Assembly (NCBI GenBank): GCA_910588065.1
Contig: CAJUPZ010000013.1
Location: 15,265-79,264 of the forward strand
From: an uncultured Muribaculaceae bacterium
Lineage (GTDB): Bacteria > Bacteroidota > Bacteroidia > Bacteroidales > Muribaculaceae
Direction: 5' to 3'
DNA length: 64,000 bases
Under the pieces are notes generated by a model. That model was not told the DNA's origin and searched no databases. It saw only the letters and a program-made list of their open reading frames with translations. Positions 43,228 to 52,614 of this stretch are shown here, in pieces; within the stretch, counting starts at the first letter, position 1; every line of letters begins with the position of its first letter. A program made the translations under genes and the position numbers.

Positions 43228-43599
43228 ATGACCGCATTTTATACAATTTTGCTGCTTATAGTGTCGAATATTTTCATGACCCTTGCATGGTATGGCCACC
43301 TGAAGATGCAGGAGCTGAAGTGGATAGGCAACAGCACACCATTGTTAATAGTGATTCTGATATCGTGGGGCATTGCGCTGCTCGAATATTGCTGCCAGGT
43401 GCCGGCCAACAGGATTGGCTTTCACGGCAACGGCGGGCCGTTTACCCTGATGCAGCTGAAAGTGATACAGGAGGCTGTGACGCTGACGATTTTCACATTG
43501 TTTACCGTTGTGTTTTTTCAGGGCGAGGAGCTTCACTGGAACCATTTTGCGGCGTTTGTGTGCCTGATAGCCGCCGTGTGGCTTGTATTCCTGAAATAA
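43228..43599 (+). CDS. DMT-superfamily DUF486 membrane protein
   Basis: A 123-residue protein with four hydrophobic helices: the opening FYTILLLIVSNIFMTLAWYG, then PLLIVILISWGIALLEYC, LKVIQEAVTLTIFTLFTVVF and FAAFVCLIAAVWLVFLK. The EYCCQVPANRIG segment is typical of DUF486, a small relative of drug/metabolite transporters. The substrate is unknown. It is a single gene with its own promoter. Confidence 0.9.
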   Translation: MTAFYTILLLIVSNIFMTLAWYGHLKMQELKWIGNSTPLLIVILISWGIALLEYCCQVPANRIGFHGNGGPFTLMQLKVIQEAVTLTIFTLFTVVFFQGEELHWNHFAAFVCLIAAVWLVFLK

Positions 43600-43680
43600 A
43601 AACGGTATTTCAGAACATTGCGGCAAGCCGTCACGTTATACTTACGACTATTTATTTATCCCTAACAATAACATGTTATT

Positions 43681-44367
43681 ATGAAAAAGTACTTAGCTGA
43701 ATTTTTCGGCACAATGTTTCTGGTGCTGCTCGCATGCGGCAGCGCCGTGCTTGCGGGTCCCTCAATCGGGGGATTGGGCATAGGTCTGTGTTTCGGACTT
43801 GTGCTTGTGTGTCTGTGCTATGCAATCGGCAATGTGAGCGGCTGCCATGTTAATCCGGCGGTGTCGTTTGCCATGCTTGTAAGCGGCAAGATGAGCGGCA
43901 AGGATTTCTGCGGCTATGTTGTTGCGCAGCTTGCCGGAGCGGCCGTCGGCGGTGCGCTTCTGTACTGGCTGAGCCAGTGTGGAACCGCCTTTAACTTCGG
44001 CGGTGTTACCGGAGCCAACAACCTCGCTACCAATGTTCTTCAGCCCGGAGCTACCGCCGGCATGGCACTTCTTGCCGAGGTGCTGCTCACCATGTTCTTC
44101 GTATTCATAGTGCTGTCGGCTACTGACGCCAAGCATGGCTTCGGCAACTTTGCCGGTCTGGCAATCGGTCTGGGCTTAGGTCTTGTGAACATTGTCGGCA
44201 TACCTGTTGACAATTGCTCTGTGAACCCTGCCCGCAGCTTCGGCCCCGCACTTTTCTCACCGGCCGCATGGGGTGATTTCTGGATTATGGTGGTAGGCCC
44301 GCTTGCCGGAGCAATACTGGCAGTAGTGCTGTATCGCCTGGCAGTGAGCGCGCGCAACGCCGAATAA
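43681..44367 (+). CDS. aqpZ: Aquaporin Z-type water channel
   Basis: A 228-residue protein with six helices and both NPA half-helices, HVNPAVSF and SVNPARSFGPAL. The first NPA is followed by AMLVSGKMSG and the selectivity-filter region matches water-specific AqpZ rather than glycerol facilitators. It allows rapid passive water flow across the inner membrane. It is a single gene ending at a terminator. Confidence 0.95.
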   Translation: MKKYLAEFFGTMFLVLLACGSAVLAGPSIGGLGIGLCFGLVLVCLCYAIGNVSGCHVNPAVSFAMLVSGKMSGKDFCGYVVAQLAGAAVGGALLYWLSQCGTAFNFGGVTGANNLATNVLQPGATAGMALLAEVLLTMFFVFIVLSATDAKHGFGNFAGLAIGLGLGLVNIVGIPVDNCSVNPARSFGPALFSPAAWGDFWIMVVGPLAGAILAVVLYRLAVSARNAE

Positions 44368-44391
44368 TCTCATAATCAAACCGTATACGCA

Positions 44392-44431
44392 CGGGCGGCT
44401 CCACTACCGGAGCCGCCCGCTGCTGCTTTTT
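44392..44431 (+). terminator. Intrinsic terminator after aqpZ
   Basis: CGGGCGGCTC pairs with GAGCCGCCCG, followed by GCTGCTGCTTTTT. The T run is short but the stem is strong. Confidence 0.7.
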
Positions 44432-44464
44432 CCGGCTAATGTCTGCTTGTATCGATATTTTTTG

Positions 44465-44472
44465 TACTTTTG
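44465..44472 (+). promoter_or_regulatory. Promoter -7 box for the pyrG operon
   Basis: TACTTTTG matches TAnnTTTG, 41 bp before the GTG start of pyrG. Confidence 0.5.
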
Positions 44473-44513
44473 CGGTTTGATAACGGAATAACGATCACAA
44501 TACCGAACACAGA

Positions 44514-46154
44514 GTGGAACCCAAATATATCTTCGTTACCGGAGGAGTTGTGTCCTCTTTAGGCAAAGGAATCATCTCTGCCTCGCTCGCCTGCCTTCTC
44601 AAGGCGCGCGGCTACAGGGTCACAATCCAGAAGTTTGACCCGTATATCAACATAGATCCCGGCACTCTGAATCCCTACGAGCATGGCGAATGCTATGTGA
44701 CCGTGGACGGCCATGAGGCAGACCTTGACCTCGGGCATTACGAGCGGTTCACCAATGTGGCGACAACGCGCGCCAACAATGTGACCACCGGCCGCATATA
44801 CCAGAGCGTCATAGACAAGGAGCGCAGGGGTGACTATCTGGGCAAGACAGTGCAGATAATACCACATGTCACCGACGAGATAAAGCGCAATGTGAAGCTG
44901 CTGGGCAATACCGGCAATTTCGACTATATCATAACCGAGATAGGTGGCACCGTGGGTGACATCGAGTCGCTGCCCTATCTTGAGAGCGTGCGTCAGCTGC
45001 GCTGGGAGCTCGGACAGGACAGCCTGTGCATCCATCTCACATACGTGCCATACATCAAAGCCGCCAAGGAGCTGAAAACCAAGCCCACACAGCATTCGGT
45101 GAAGCGGCTCCAGGAGGTTGGTATCCAGCCTGATATCCTTGTTCTCCGCACCGAGGAGGATATACCGGCCGAGATGCGCAGGAAGATAGCACAGTTTTGC
45201 AATGTGGCTGCCGACGCCGTTGTGCAATCCATCGACTGCCCGTCGATCTACGAAGTGCCTGTGATGATGCACGCCCAGCATCTTGACGAGATAGTGCTTC
45301 GCAAAACCGGCGTCACCCCCGAGGGTGAGCCGCACATGGCACCGTGGCTCCGCTTCCTTGACCGGATGCACTCCGCGACAGAGGAGGTGAATATAGCCCT
45401 TGTGGGCAAATATGTAGAGCTTCAGGATGCGTACAAATCCATCAACGAGGCTCTGCTGCACGCCGCTACCGCCAACGACCGCCGCCTCAACCTCACAAGC
45501 ATCCACTCCGAGAAAATCACCGCGGAGAATGCCGGTGAGCTGCTGAAGGATATGGATGGGGTGGTGGTAGCCCCCGGCTTCGGTCAGCGCGGAGTGGAGG
45601 GCAAGCTTGAAGCATTGAGATGGTGCAGGGAGAACGATGTGCCCACCTTCGGAATATGCCTCGGCATGCAGTGCATGGTCATAGAATTCGCCCGCAACGT
45701 GCTTGGCCTTGAAGATGCCGACAGCACCGAGATGAACCCCGCCACCGGCAGCAATGTCATTGACATGATGGAGGAGCAGAAGAGCATCAGCAACCTCGGC
45801 GGCACAATGCGCCTGGGAGCGTATGACTGCGTTCTTGCCCCGGACTCCACGGCGGCGAAGGCTTACGGCACCACTCAGGTGAAGGAGCGCCACAGACACC
45901 GCTATGAGTTCAACAACAGCTACCGCGAGCGCTTTGAGCAGGCCGGCATGAGATGCGTGGGCGAAAATCCCGCCACCCATCTTGTGGAGGTTGTGGAGCT
46001 CCCCGGAAAACGCTGGTGGGTAGGCACCCAGTACCACCCAGAGTACTCCAGCACCGTTCTCAACCCGCACCCGTTATTTGTAAACTTTATAAAAGCAGCT
46101 GTTGACTATCGCGCCTCCCGCACGATGGAAGACTATGCCGAATCCCAAAAATAA
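44514..46154 (+). CDS. pyrG: CTP synthase, GTG start
   Basis: A 546-residue enzyme that aminates UTP to CTP with glutamine. The synthetase domain opens KYIFVTGGVVSSLGKGI, then FDPYINIDPGTLNPYEHGE and DYLGKTVQIIPHVT. The C-terminal glutaminase domain has the nucleophile in FGICLGMQCMVIEFARN and His-Glu in TQYHPEYSS. Translation starts at GTG: it gives the family-length N terminus and there is no suitable ATG. It lies two bases before yidC, so pyrG and yidC are cotranscribed. Confidence 0.97.
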   Translation: MEPKYIFVTGGVVSSLGKGIISASLACLLKARGYRVTIQKFDPYINIDPGTLNPYEHGECYVTVDGHEADLDLGHYERFTNVATTRANNVTTGRIYQSVIDKERRGDYLGKTVQIIPHVTDEIKRNVKLLGNTGNFDYIITEIGGTVGDIESLPYLESVRQLRWELGQDSLCIHLTYVPYIKAAKELKTKPTQHSVKRLQEVGIQPDILVLRTEEDIPAEMRRKIAQFCNVAADAVVQSIDCPSIYEVPVMMHAQHLDEIVLRKTGVTPEGEPHMAPWLRFLDRMHSATEEVNIALVGKYVELQDAYKSINEALLHAATANDRRLNLTSIHSEKITAENAGELLKDMDGVVVAPGFGQRGVEGKLEALRWCRENDVPTFGICLGMQCMVIEFARNVLGLEDADSTEMNPATGSNVIDMMEEQKSISNLGGTMRLGAYDCVLAPDSTAAKAYGTTQVKERHRHRYEFNNSYRERFEQAGMRCVGENPATHLVEVVELPGKRWWVGTQYHPEYSSTVLNPHPLFVNFIKAAVDYRASRTMEDYAESQK

Positions 46155-46156
46155 TC

Positions 46157-48253
46157 ATGGACAAAAACACCCTTACAGGCGTGCTGCTCATGGGAGCCGT
46201 GATACTCGGCTTCATGTGGCTCAACAAGCCATCCGAGGAGGAGCTCGCACGACAGCGCCAGCAGGCCGAGGAGATGGCCCGGCAGGCCGAACAAAACACC
46301 GCCGCGACAGTTCTGACAATCGACTCAGTGAGCCCCGGCGAGAAAACCCGTATAGCACAGACAATATCGCAGCTCGGCGTGTTGGACACTGTGTCCGGAG
46401 TGTATTCACTGAAAGTTGCCGATGCAGACCTGAGGCTTAGCGCCGACGGCACAATTGCCGGCTTTGTGTCAACCCCCGGCGGAGAAGTTGCAGTGAGCGA
46501 TATTCTCAACAGCGACTTCGGCGCGATGAGCCGCGAAAATGCCTCAGCAGCGGTTGCCAATCTGCGCAATGCACTTGCCGCAGCCGCAAAATACAAAGGC
46601 TTCGCACGCCACCTCTCGGGCACAGAACAGACAGTGAAACTCGAAAACAACCTGCTGAAACTCGACATCTCTACCAAGGGTGGCGCCATCTCGGCAGCGG
46701 TGCTCAAGGACTATAACCGCTACGACTCCACCGCAGTAAACCTCATGGCCGGGCTCACCGACAGCTACAGCTTCACCCTCACAACCGCCAGCCAGCGGTT
46801 CAACACCTCGGAGTTCTACTTCACCCCCGTCGAGGCCACCGACTCATCCGTCACCATGCAGCTGAATCTCGGCGACGGCGCTGTGTGGGGCATACGCTAC
46901 ACCCTGCCCGCCGACAGCTATGTTGTGGGCATGGAGGTGATGCAGTCAAATATGCAGACAGTGATACCCGGCAGCGTTGCCGACATGGAATTCACATGGC
47001 ACCAGAAGATGGCCCGCAACGAGGCCGGACGAATGTTTGAGGAGCGCAACTCGGCGCTGTACTACATGTTTGCCAACGGCGATGTGGAAAACCTCAGCGA
47101 GGGCAGCTCCGAGCAGAAGGATGTTACCGAGAGAGTGAAATGGATCGGTTACAAAAACCAGTTCTTCTCAGCCATACTCATCGCTGACCAGTTCTTTACC
47201 GGCGCATCGTTTGACAGCGAGGTGCTCGAAAACAATCCCGGCTATCTCAAGGAGCTCGACACCCGCGCCACAGTTGAATACTCATCGGCGAACCCCGCGC
47301 CCGCATCATTCAAATTCTACTTCGGCCCCAACTCATATCCCCTGCTGAGCGACCTGCAGGATGAACTCGCCCCCGGCCAGAACCTCCACCTCACCAACCT
47401 CATACCCCTCGGCTGGGCTCTGTTCAGATGGATCAACACCCTTATAATAATACCGGTGTTCAGCTTCCTCGGCCAGTTTATCAGCAACTACGGCATAATC
47501 ATCCTCATCCTCACCATCTTCATCAAGATAATCCTCTTCCCCTTCACCTACAAGAGCTATATGTCGCAGGCACGCATGAGAGTGCTCGCGCCGGAAATCA
47601 AGGAGATAAACGAGAAATATCCCGGCAACGAAAACGCCATGAAGCGCCAGCAGGAAACCATGGCACTCTACAGCCGCGCCGGAGCAAGCCCCTTCTCGGG
47701 ATGTCTGCCTATGCTGCTGCAGATGCCTATCCTCATTGCGATGTTCAACTTCTTCCCCTCCGCAATCGAGCTTCGCGGCGAGCATTTCCTCTGGGCCAAG
47801 GACCTCTCGGCGCCCGATGCCATAGTGTCGTGGACAACAAACATCCCCTTCATATCGTCCACATTCGGCAACCATATCAGTCTGTTCTGTCTGCTGATGA
47901 CAGTGGTGAACATCATCTACACCCGCATAAACATGCAGAACCAGCCCGGCGGCAACTCCATGCCGGGAATGAAATGGATGATGTATCTCATGCCAGTGAT
48001 GTTCCTTGTGTTCTTCAACAACTACGCGTCAGGCCTGAGCTACTACTACTTCCTGTCGCTGCTCATCACCATTGTGCAGACCTACATCTTCCGCAAGGTT
48101 GTCGATGAGGACAAGGTGCGCGCCGCAATGAGAGAAAACGCCAAAAAGCCGCGCAAGAAAAGCGGATTCATGGCCCGCCTCGAAGAAGCGCAGCGCCGCC
48201 AGCAGGCTCTGCTCAGAGAGCAGGAAAAACAGAGAGCTAAAAAGAGAAGATAA
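46157..48253 (+). CDS. yidC: Membrane protein insertase YidC
   Basis: A 698-residue inner-membrane protein. An N-terminal anchor (TGVLLMGAVILGFMWLN) is followed by the large periplasmic P1 domain typical of Gram-negative YidC (residues 90-400). The conserved insertase core has five helices, with YGIIILILTIFIKIILFPFT, MARINEKYPGNENAM-type cytoplasmic loop, GCLPMLLQMPILIAMFNFFP and SYYYFLSLLITIVQTYIF. The C terminus is highly basic. It inserts and folds membrane proteins with or without Sec. It follows pyrG by two bases and precedes the ferritin gene by 20. Confidence 0.97.
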   Translation: MDKNTLTGVLLMGAVILGFMWLNKPSEEELARQRQQAEEMARQAEQNTAATVLTIDSVSPGEKTRIAQTISQLGVLDTVSGVYSLKVADADLRLSADGTIAGFVSTPGGEVAVSDILNSDFGAMSRENASAAVANLRNALAAAAKYKGFARHLSGTEQTVKLENNLLKLDISTKGGAISAAVLKDYNRYDSTAVNLMAGLTDSYSFTLTTASQRFNTSEFYFTPVEATDSSVTMQLNLGDGAVWGIRYTLPADSYVVGMEVMQSNMQTVIPGSVADMEFTWHQKMARNEAGRMFEERNSALYYMFANGDVENLSEGSSEQKDVTERVKWIGYKNQFFSAILIADQFFTGASFDSEVLENNPGYLKELDTRATVEYSSANPAPASFKFYFGPNSYPLLSDLQDELAPGQNLHLTNLIPLGWALFRWINTLIIIPVFSFLGQFISNYGIIILILTIFIKIILFPFTYKSYMSQARMRVLAPEIKEINEKYPGNENAMKRQQETMALYSRAGASPFSGCLPMLLQMPILIAMFNFFPSAIELRGEHFLWAKDLSAPDAIVSWTTNIPFISSTFGNHISLFCLLMTVVNIIYTRINMQNQPGGNSMPGMKWMMYLMPVMFLVFFNNYASGLSYYYFLSLLITIVQTYIFRKVVDEDKVRAAMRENAKKPRKKSGFMARLEEAQRRQQALLREQEKQRAKKRR

Positions 48254-48273
48254 CATCTAACATACCCAAAATC

Positions 48274-48792
48274 ATGCTCAGTAACAAAATTCAGGACGCT
48301 CTCAACGCCCAGATCAATGCCGAATTCTGGTCGGCATACCTCTATCTGTCTATGTCGCTCCACTTCCAGGCCGAAGGCCGCGCCGGAGTTGCAAACTGGT
48401 TCAACATCCAGTTCAAGGAGGAGCAGGCTCACGCCCAGATATTCATGAACTATGTGAATCAGCGCGGCGGCCGGGTAGAGCTCAAACCCATCGAAGCTGT
48501 GCCCACCACATGGCCCAGCATCCTCGACGCTTTCAAGGCCACCCTCGACCATGAACGCAAAGTGACTTCCCTCATCAACTCACTCTTCGCTCTTGCCGAG
48601 GAGGAGAAAGACTATGCTACCCGCGACCGCCTGCAGTGGTTTGTCAGCGAGCAGGTTGAGGAGGAGGACAACTGCCGCACCCTCATTGACAAATTTACCC
48701 TCGTGGGCGACAACGGCATGGGTATCTACATGCTTGACAACGAGCTCGCAACACGCACTTACGCCGAGCCCGCGCCCCTCGCCGGAGAGTAA
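48274..48792 (+). CDS. ftnA: Ferritin
   Basis: A 172-residue ferritin. Diiron-site residues can be seen in QINAEFWSAYLYLSMS, NWFNIQFKEEQAHAQIFMNY (ExxH) and WFVSEQVEEEDNCRTL. The protein assembles into a 24-subunit cage that oxidises and stores iron in the cytoplasm. Its position 20 bp after yidC suggests it shares the pyrG transcript, though a separate promoter is possible. The terminator after it ends the group. Confidence 0.95.
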   Translation: MLSNKIQDALNAQINAEFWSAYLYLSMSLHFQAEGRAGVANWFNIQFKEEQAHAQIFMNYVNQRGGRVELKPIEAVPTTWPSILDAFKATLDHERKVTSLINSLFALAEEEKDYATRDRLQWFVSEQVEEEDNCRTLIDKFTLVGDNGMGIYMLDNELATRTYAEPAPLAGE

Positions 48793-48828
48793 GCATACTC
48801 TACGAGGTTTCCACACAGCGATAACGCG

Positions 48829-48864
48829 CAGCCGCTCCCCGCACAGGAAGCGGCTGTGTTTTTT
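48829..48864 (+). terminator. Intrinsic terminator after the ferritin gene
   Basis: CAGCCGCT pairs with AGCGGCTG across a loop, followed by TGTTTTTT. Confidence 0.8.
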
Positions 48865-48901
48865 GCATACAGAGGAGGGGAGATGTGTGAATAAAAAGTT
48901 G

Positions 48902-48909
48902 TATATTTG
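48902..48909 (+). promoter_or_regulatory. Promoter -7 box for the phosphoesterase-propeller gene
   Basis: TATATTTG matches TAnnTTTG, 30 bp before the ATG at 48940. The box lies just ahead of the longer frame's start and supports the shorter protein. Confidence 0.5.
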
Positions 48910-48939
48910 TACAAAATTTCCATTCACACATTTCACACC

Positions 48940-51396
48940 ATGATAAAAAAAATATTTACCCTGGCTATTGCCGCAGCTATAACAGGAAGCGCGGCAGCCA
49001 ATTACACCGGAAAGGTGTTTGACGACCGAAATTCCAACGGCGTTTTTGACTCCGGAGACCGCCCTCTGAAGGGAGTAGCCGTGTCTGACGGACTCAATGT
49101 AACCACCACCGACAAAAACGGCTCATTCACTCTGCCCGGATTTCCGCGCGAACGCTTCATTTTCATCACCACCCCCTCGGGCTATTTCACCAACAATGCC
49201 CACTACCTGCCCATAACGCCTGAGCGCAAGGAATACAACTTCGCTCTGAGCGCATACAACAACGGAGCAGCCAAAGACGGCTCACACAGATTCATACAAA
49301 TCACCGACACAGAGATATTCAACACAGCCGACCAGGACCTGTGGATTGACGACTTGCGCCAGTATGCCAAGAACGAAAAAGCGGCTTTCCTTATCCACAC
49401 CGGCGATATATGCTACGAAAAAGGGCTGAAAGGACACATCAACCTCATGAATACAGCCAATATGGGTCTGCCGGTTTTCTACATTCTGGGCAACCATGAC
49501 CTTGTGAAAGGAAAATACGGCGAGGAGCTCTTTGAAAGCATCTACGGCCCGGTGTACTTTTCGTTCAACGTCGAGGGAACACACTACGTAGTCACCCCCA
49601 TGCTCAGCGGCGACCATGCACCAGGATTCAAACGCGATGACCTTGTGAAATGGCTGCGCAACGACCTCGCCGCAACACCGAAGGGCACTCCGGTGTACAT
49701 TTTCAACCACAACCTCAACTCATATACCGACCAATTTTCATTCAAAGGCAAATCAGACTCCATATCGCTCAACGACTACAACCTCAAGGCCTGGATCTAC
49801 GGACACTGGCACATCAACCATGTGCGCAAGCAGGGCGATGTGCTAACCGTGTGCACATCAACTCCCGACAAGGGTGGCATCGACCACTCTACAAGCTCTT
49901 TCAGAGTGATTGATGTTGACTCAAAAGGCAACCCCTCATCCAACCTGCGCTACACCTATATCCACAACCACATACAGATAGCAGCTCCCGCCGGCATCAC
50001 TGCCGCAGATGCCATTGCTGTCAACGCCTACTCATCACATTCTCCTGTTGAAGCTGTGACAGTGACCTGCACCGACGGCTCCAAGCCAGTATTCAAAAAC
50101 AGGAAACTCACAGAGCGCACTGACTGGGGATGGTCGGCTCCGCTTAGCCTTCCGGCAAAGTATATCGGCAAGCCCCTCACCCTCAAGGCAACAGCGCGTC
50201 TGCGCTCAGGCAAAACAGTTTCCACAGAGCAGACATTTACATACAACCCCTCCGCGCCAACCCCGCGGCCAACAGTCAATATAGACAACCTTCTCGGCAA
50301 CGCATCCCACTCCGCCGCAATATCTCACGCACCCATCGACAGCGTGCCCACACTCGCATGGACAACAAACATCGGGGCAAACATCTACATGACATCTCCT
50401 CTGATACACAACGGAGTGGTGCTCACAGCATCGGTTGACGAAGACCTCCGCGGCACATCGGCCATCTATGCACTTGACCTGAACAACGGCGCCCTGCTGT
50501 GGAAATATCCCACCGAAGGCTCAATCAAAAACAGCATCGCCGCCGACGGCAACCATGTCTTTGCTCAGGATGTCAACGGCAAGCTCTATGCAGTGCGTAT
50601 CAGCGACGGCACCACCGCCTGGACGGCACAGATGCCCGCCGCCGGTCTGCCCGCTATAATTGAAGGCATAGCCACCCGAAACGGCACAGTGTATGCCGGC
50701 ACCGGCAATGCCCTCAGCGCATTCGAAGCCGCCACCGGCAAACTCCTTTGGCAGGGCGGCGGATGGAATCAGGGCGAAGGCACCACCACAACCCTCGCCG
50801 CCGATGACTCCACCCTCATCTCCGGCTCGCAGTGGAGCGCACTCCGCGCCAACGACGCAGCCACCGGCAAACTGCTCTGGAGCCTCAGCGAAAACGGCCT
50901 CAGCGACCGCGGGGCATCGCCCGCCATACACAATGGCCTGATATACATTGTCTCCCGCCAGAACTTCTTCATCATCGATGCCCGCACCGGACGCGTAATA
51001 GCCCGCCGCCAGATGCCTGTTAAAACCGATGCCACCTCAACTCCGCTCCTCACCGACAAGAGTATAATATTCGGCACATCGGCAGACGGTCTCATGGCAA
51101 TCGACTCGCAGACATTCGACACCCTCTGGACCGCCAAGACAGCTCCTGCCCTCATTTACACCGTGCCCTACAGCGACCACGCACCGCGCACAATCGAAAC
51201 AAGCCCGATACTCGCCGGCAACCGCATAATTACAACCGCCTCCGACGGCAACATTTATGCCGTTGACCCCGAAAACGGAGCCATAACCTGGACTTACTCA
51301 ACCGGCGCGCCGATTTTCAGCACACCCGCAGCCTCGGGCAACACCCTCGTTGTCACCGACTTCGGCGGAAATATATACACCTTCACCTCCCGCTGA
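48940..51396 (+). CDS. Secreted metallophosphoesterase fused to a PQQ-type beta-propeller
   Basis: From the ATG at 48940 the protein is 818 aa. A signal peptide ends near SAAA. Residues 22-105 form an SdrD/Cna-like N-terminal domain (GKVFDDRNSNGVFDSGDRPL). A calcineurin-like phosphoesterase (110-330) follows with HTGDICYE, ILGNHDLV, NHNLNS and GHWHINH, but the usual first DxH motif reads ITDTEIF. A C-terminal accessory domain follows (340-440). From about 470 to the end a PQQ/BamB-type propeller is seen, with repeats like GALLWKYPTEG, GTTAWTAQMPA and GAITWTYSTGA. The protein should act in the periplasm or at the surface. The phosphate substrate is unknown. Confidence 0.88.
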   Translation: MIKKIFTLAIAAAITGSAAANYTGKVFDDRNSNGVFDSGDRPLKGVAVSDGLNVTTTDKNGSFTLPGFPRERFIFITTPSGYFTNNAHYLPITPERKEYNFALSAYNNGAAKDGSHRFIQITDTEIFNTADQDLWIDDLRQYAKNEKAAFLIHTGDICYEKGLKGHINLMNTANMGLPVFYILGNHDLVKGKYGEELFESIYGPVYFSFNVEGTHYVVTPMLSGDHAPGFKRDDLVKWLRNDLAATPKGTPVYIFNHNLNSYTDQFSFKGKSDSISLNDYNLKAWIYGHWHINHVRKQGDVLTVCTSTPDKGGIDHSTSSFRVIDVDSKGNPSSNLRYTYIHNHIQIAAPAGITAADAIAVNAYSSHSPVEAVTVTCTDGSKPVFKNRKLTERTDWGWSAPLSLPAKYIGKPLTLKATARLRSGKTVSTEQTFTYNPSAPTPRPTVNIDNLLGNASHSAAISHAPIDSVPTLAWTTNIGANIYMTSPLIHNGVVLTASVDEDLRGTSAIYALDLNNGALLWKYPTEGSIKNSIAADGNHVFAQDVNGKLYAVRISDGTTAWTAQMPAAGLPAIIEGIATRNGTVYAGTGNALSAFEAATGKLLWQGGGWNQGEGTTTTLAADDSTLISGSQWSALRANDAATGKLLWSLSENGLSDRGASPAIHNGLIYIVSRQNFFIIDARTGRVIARRQMPVKTDATSTPLLTDKSIIFGTSADGLMAIDSQTFDTLWTAKTAPALIYTVPYSDHAPRTIETSPILAGNRIITTASDGNIYAVDPENGAITWTYSTGAPIFSTPAASGNTLVVTDFGGNIYTFTSR

Positions 51397-51420
51397 CCCT
51401 TATCCTCATACACTCATAAC

Positions 51421-51454
51421 GGCAGCCGCGTTCCCTCCCGGGGGCGCGGCTGCC
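51421..51454 (+). terminator. Hairpin after the phosphoesterase-propeller gene
   Basis: GGCAGCCGCG pairs perfectly with CGCGGCTGCC. The downstream sequence is pyrimidine-rich (CTCTCTCCCCCC) rather than a clean T run, so termination strength is uncertain. Confidence 0.55.
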
Positions 51455-51540
51455 CGCTCTCTCCCCCCTTGTCTCCCAAAGTCCGGAGGGTTATTTATCC
51501 GGCAAACGGTGCGAGTGTTGGTTTTCTCGGATTTTGTCAC

Positions 51541-51548
51541 TATTTTTG
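51541..51548 (+). promoter_or_regulatory. Promoter -7 box for the ruvB operon
   Basis: TATTTTTG matches TAnnTTTG, with GTTG at 51517-51520 exactly 20 bp upstream, giving a close fit to the Bacteroidota promoter consensus. It lies 30 bp before the ATG at 51579, inside the longer frame. Confidence 0.65.
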
Positions 51549-51578
51549 TGCTTCACAACACACTCTCAACCCTGTTGG

Positions 51579-52607
51579 ATGACTCAAGACGATTTTGACA
51601 TACGTGCGGCACGCGAAGGCGTTGACCGCGACAAAGATATAGAAAAGGCGCTCCGCCCGTCGGAGTTTGACTCTTTCAGCGGGCAGGACAAAATTGTCGA
51701 AAACCTCAAGGTGTTTGTCGCCGCCGCGCGTATGCGTGGTGAGGCTCTCGACCATCTGCTGCTCCACGGCCCTCCCGGACTCGGCAAAACAACCCTCAGC
51801 GGCATTATTGCAAATGAGCTGGGGGTTGGCTTCAAGGTGACATCAGGGCCGGTGCTCGACAAGCCCGGTGACCTGGCCGGAATTCTCACTTCACTGGAGG
51901 AGAATGATGTACTTTTCATCGACGAAATCCACCGCCTGAGCCCGGTAGTGGAGGAGTATCTGTACTCGGCGATGGAGGACTACCGGATTGACATAATGAT
52001 TGACAAGGGACCCGGTGCACGCTCGGTGCAGCTGTCGCTAAGCCCTTTCACGCTCATAGGAGCGACCACACGCAGCGGCCTGCTGACATCGCCATTGCGT
52101 GCGCGCTTCGGCATAAACTGTCATCTGGAGTACTACGACCACGAGGTGCTTCAGCGCATTATCCTGCGCTCGGCCTCGCTCCTTGGAGTAAGGTGCACTG
52201 ACGATGCCGCCCGCGAGATTGCATTGCGCAGCCGCGGCACCCCGCGTATTGCAAACGCACTGCTGAGGCGTGTGCGCGACTTCGCGCAGGTGAAGGGCTC
52301 CGGCACCATCGACCCGCCGATAGCTTGCTATGCCCTTGAGGCGCTGAATATCGACAAATATGGTCTCGACGAGATTGACAACAAGATTCTTACAACAATC
52401 ATAACTAAATTCAACGGCGGACCGGTGGGACTCGGCACCATCGCCACAGCCCTCGGGGAAGACCCCGGCACTGTGGAGGAAGTGTATGAGCCATTCCTCA
52501 TCAAGGAGGGATTCATCAAGCGCACTCCCCGCGGCAGAGAGGTGACCGACCTGGCTTACATCCACCTCGGCCACAACCGCAATTCTGCAACCGGCTCGCT
52601 GTTCTGA
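51579..52607 (+). CDS. ruvB: Holliday junction branch migration ATPase RuvB
   Basis: From the ATG at 51579 the protein is 342 aa. AAA+ motifs are the Walker A GPPGLGKTT (residues 64-72), Walker B LFIDEIHRL and sensor I GATTRSGLLTSPLRARFG, followed by the winged-helix C-terminal domain ending RTPRGREVTDLAYIHLG. It drives migration of Holliday junctions with RuvA. It heads a run of six close plus-strand genes; the next gene begins seven bases later. RuvA and RuvC are not in the window. Confidence 0.97.
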   Translation: MTQDDFDIRAAREGVDRDKDIEKALRPSEFDSFSGQDKIVENLKVFVAAARMRGEALDHLLLHGPPGLGKTTLSGIIANELGVGFKVTSGPVLDKPGDLAGILTSLEENDVLFIDEIHRLSPVVEEYLYSAMEDYRIDIMIDKGPGARSVQLSLSPFTLIGATTRSGLLTSPLRARFGINCHLEYYDHEVLQRIILRSASLLGVRCTDDAAREIALRSRGTPRIANALLRRVRDFAQVKGSGTIDPPIACYALEALNIDKYGLDEIDNKILTTIITKFNGGPVGLGTIATALGEDPGTVEEVYEPFLIKEGFIKRTPRGREVTDLAYIHLGHNRNSATGSLF

Positions 52608-52614
52608 CTCTGAT

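Noticed and set aside
44559..46070. A 503-codon open frame opposite pyrG
   Set aside because: It is an antisense shadow of a highly conserved gene; its translation shows no protein-like features.
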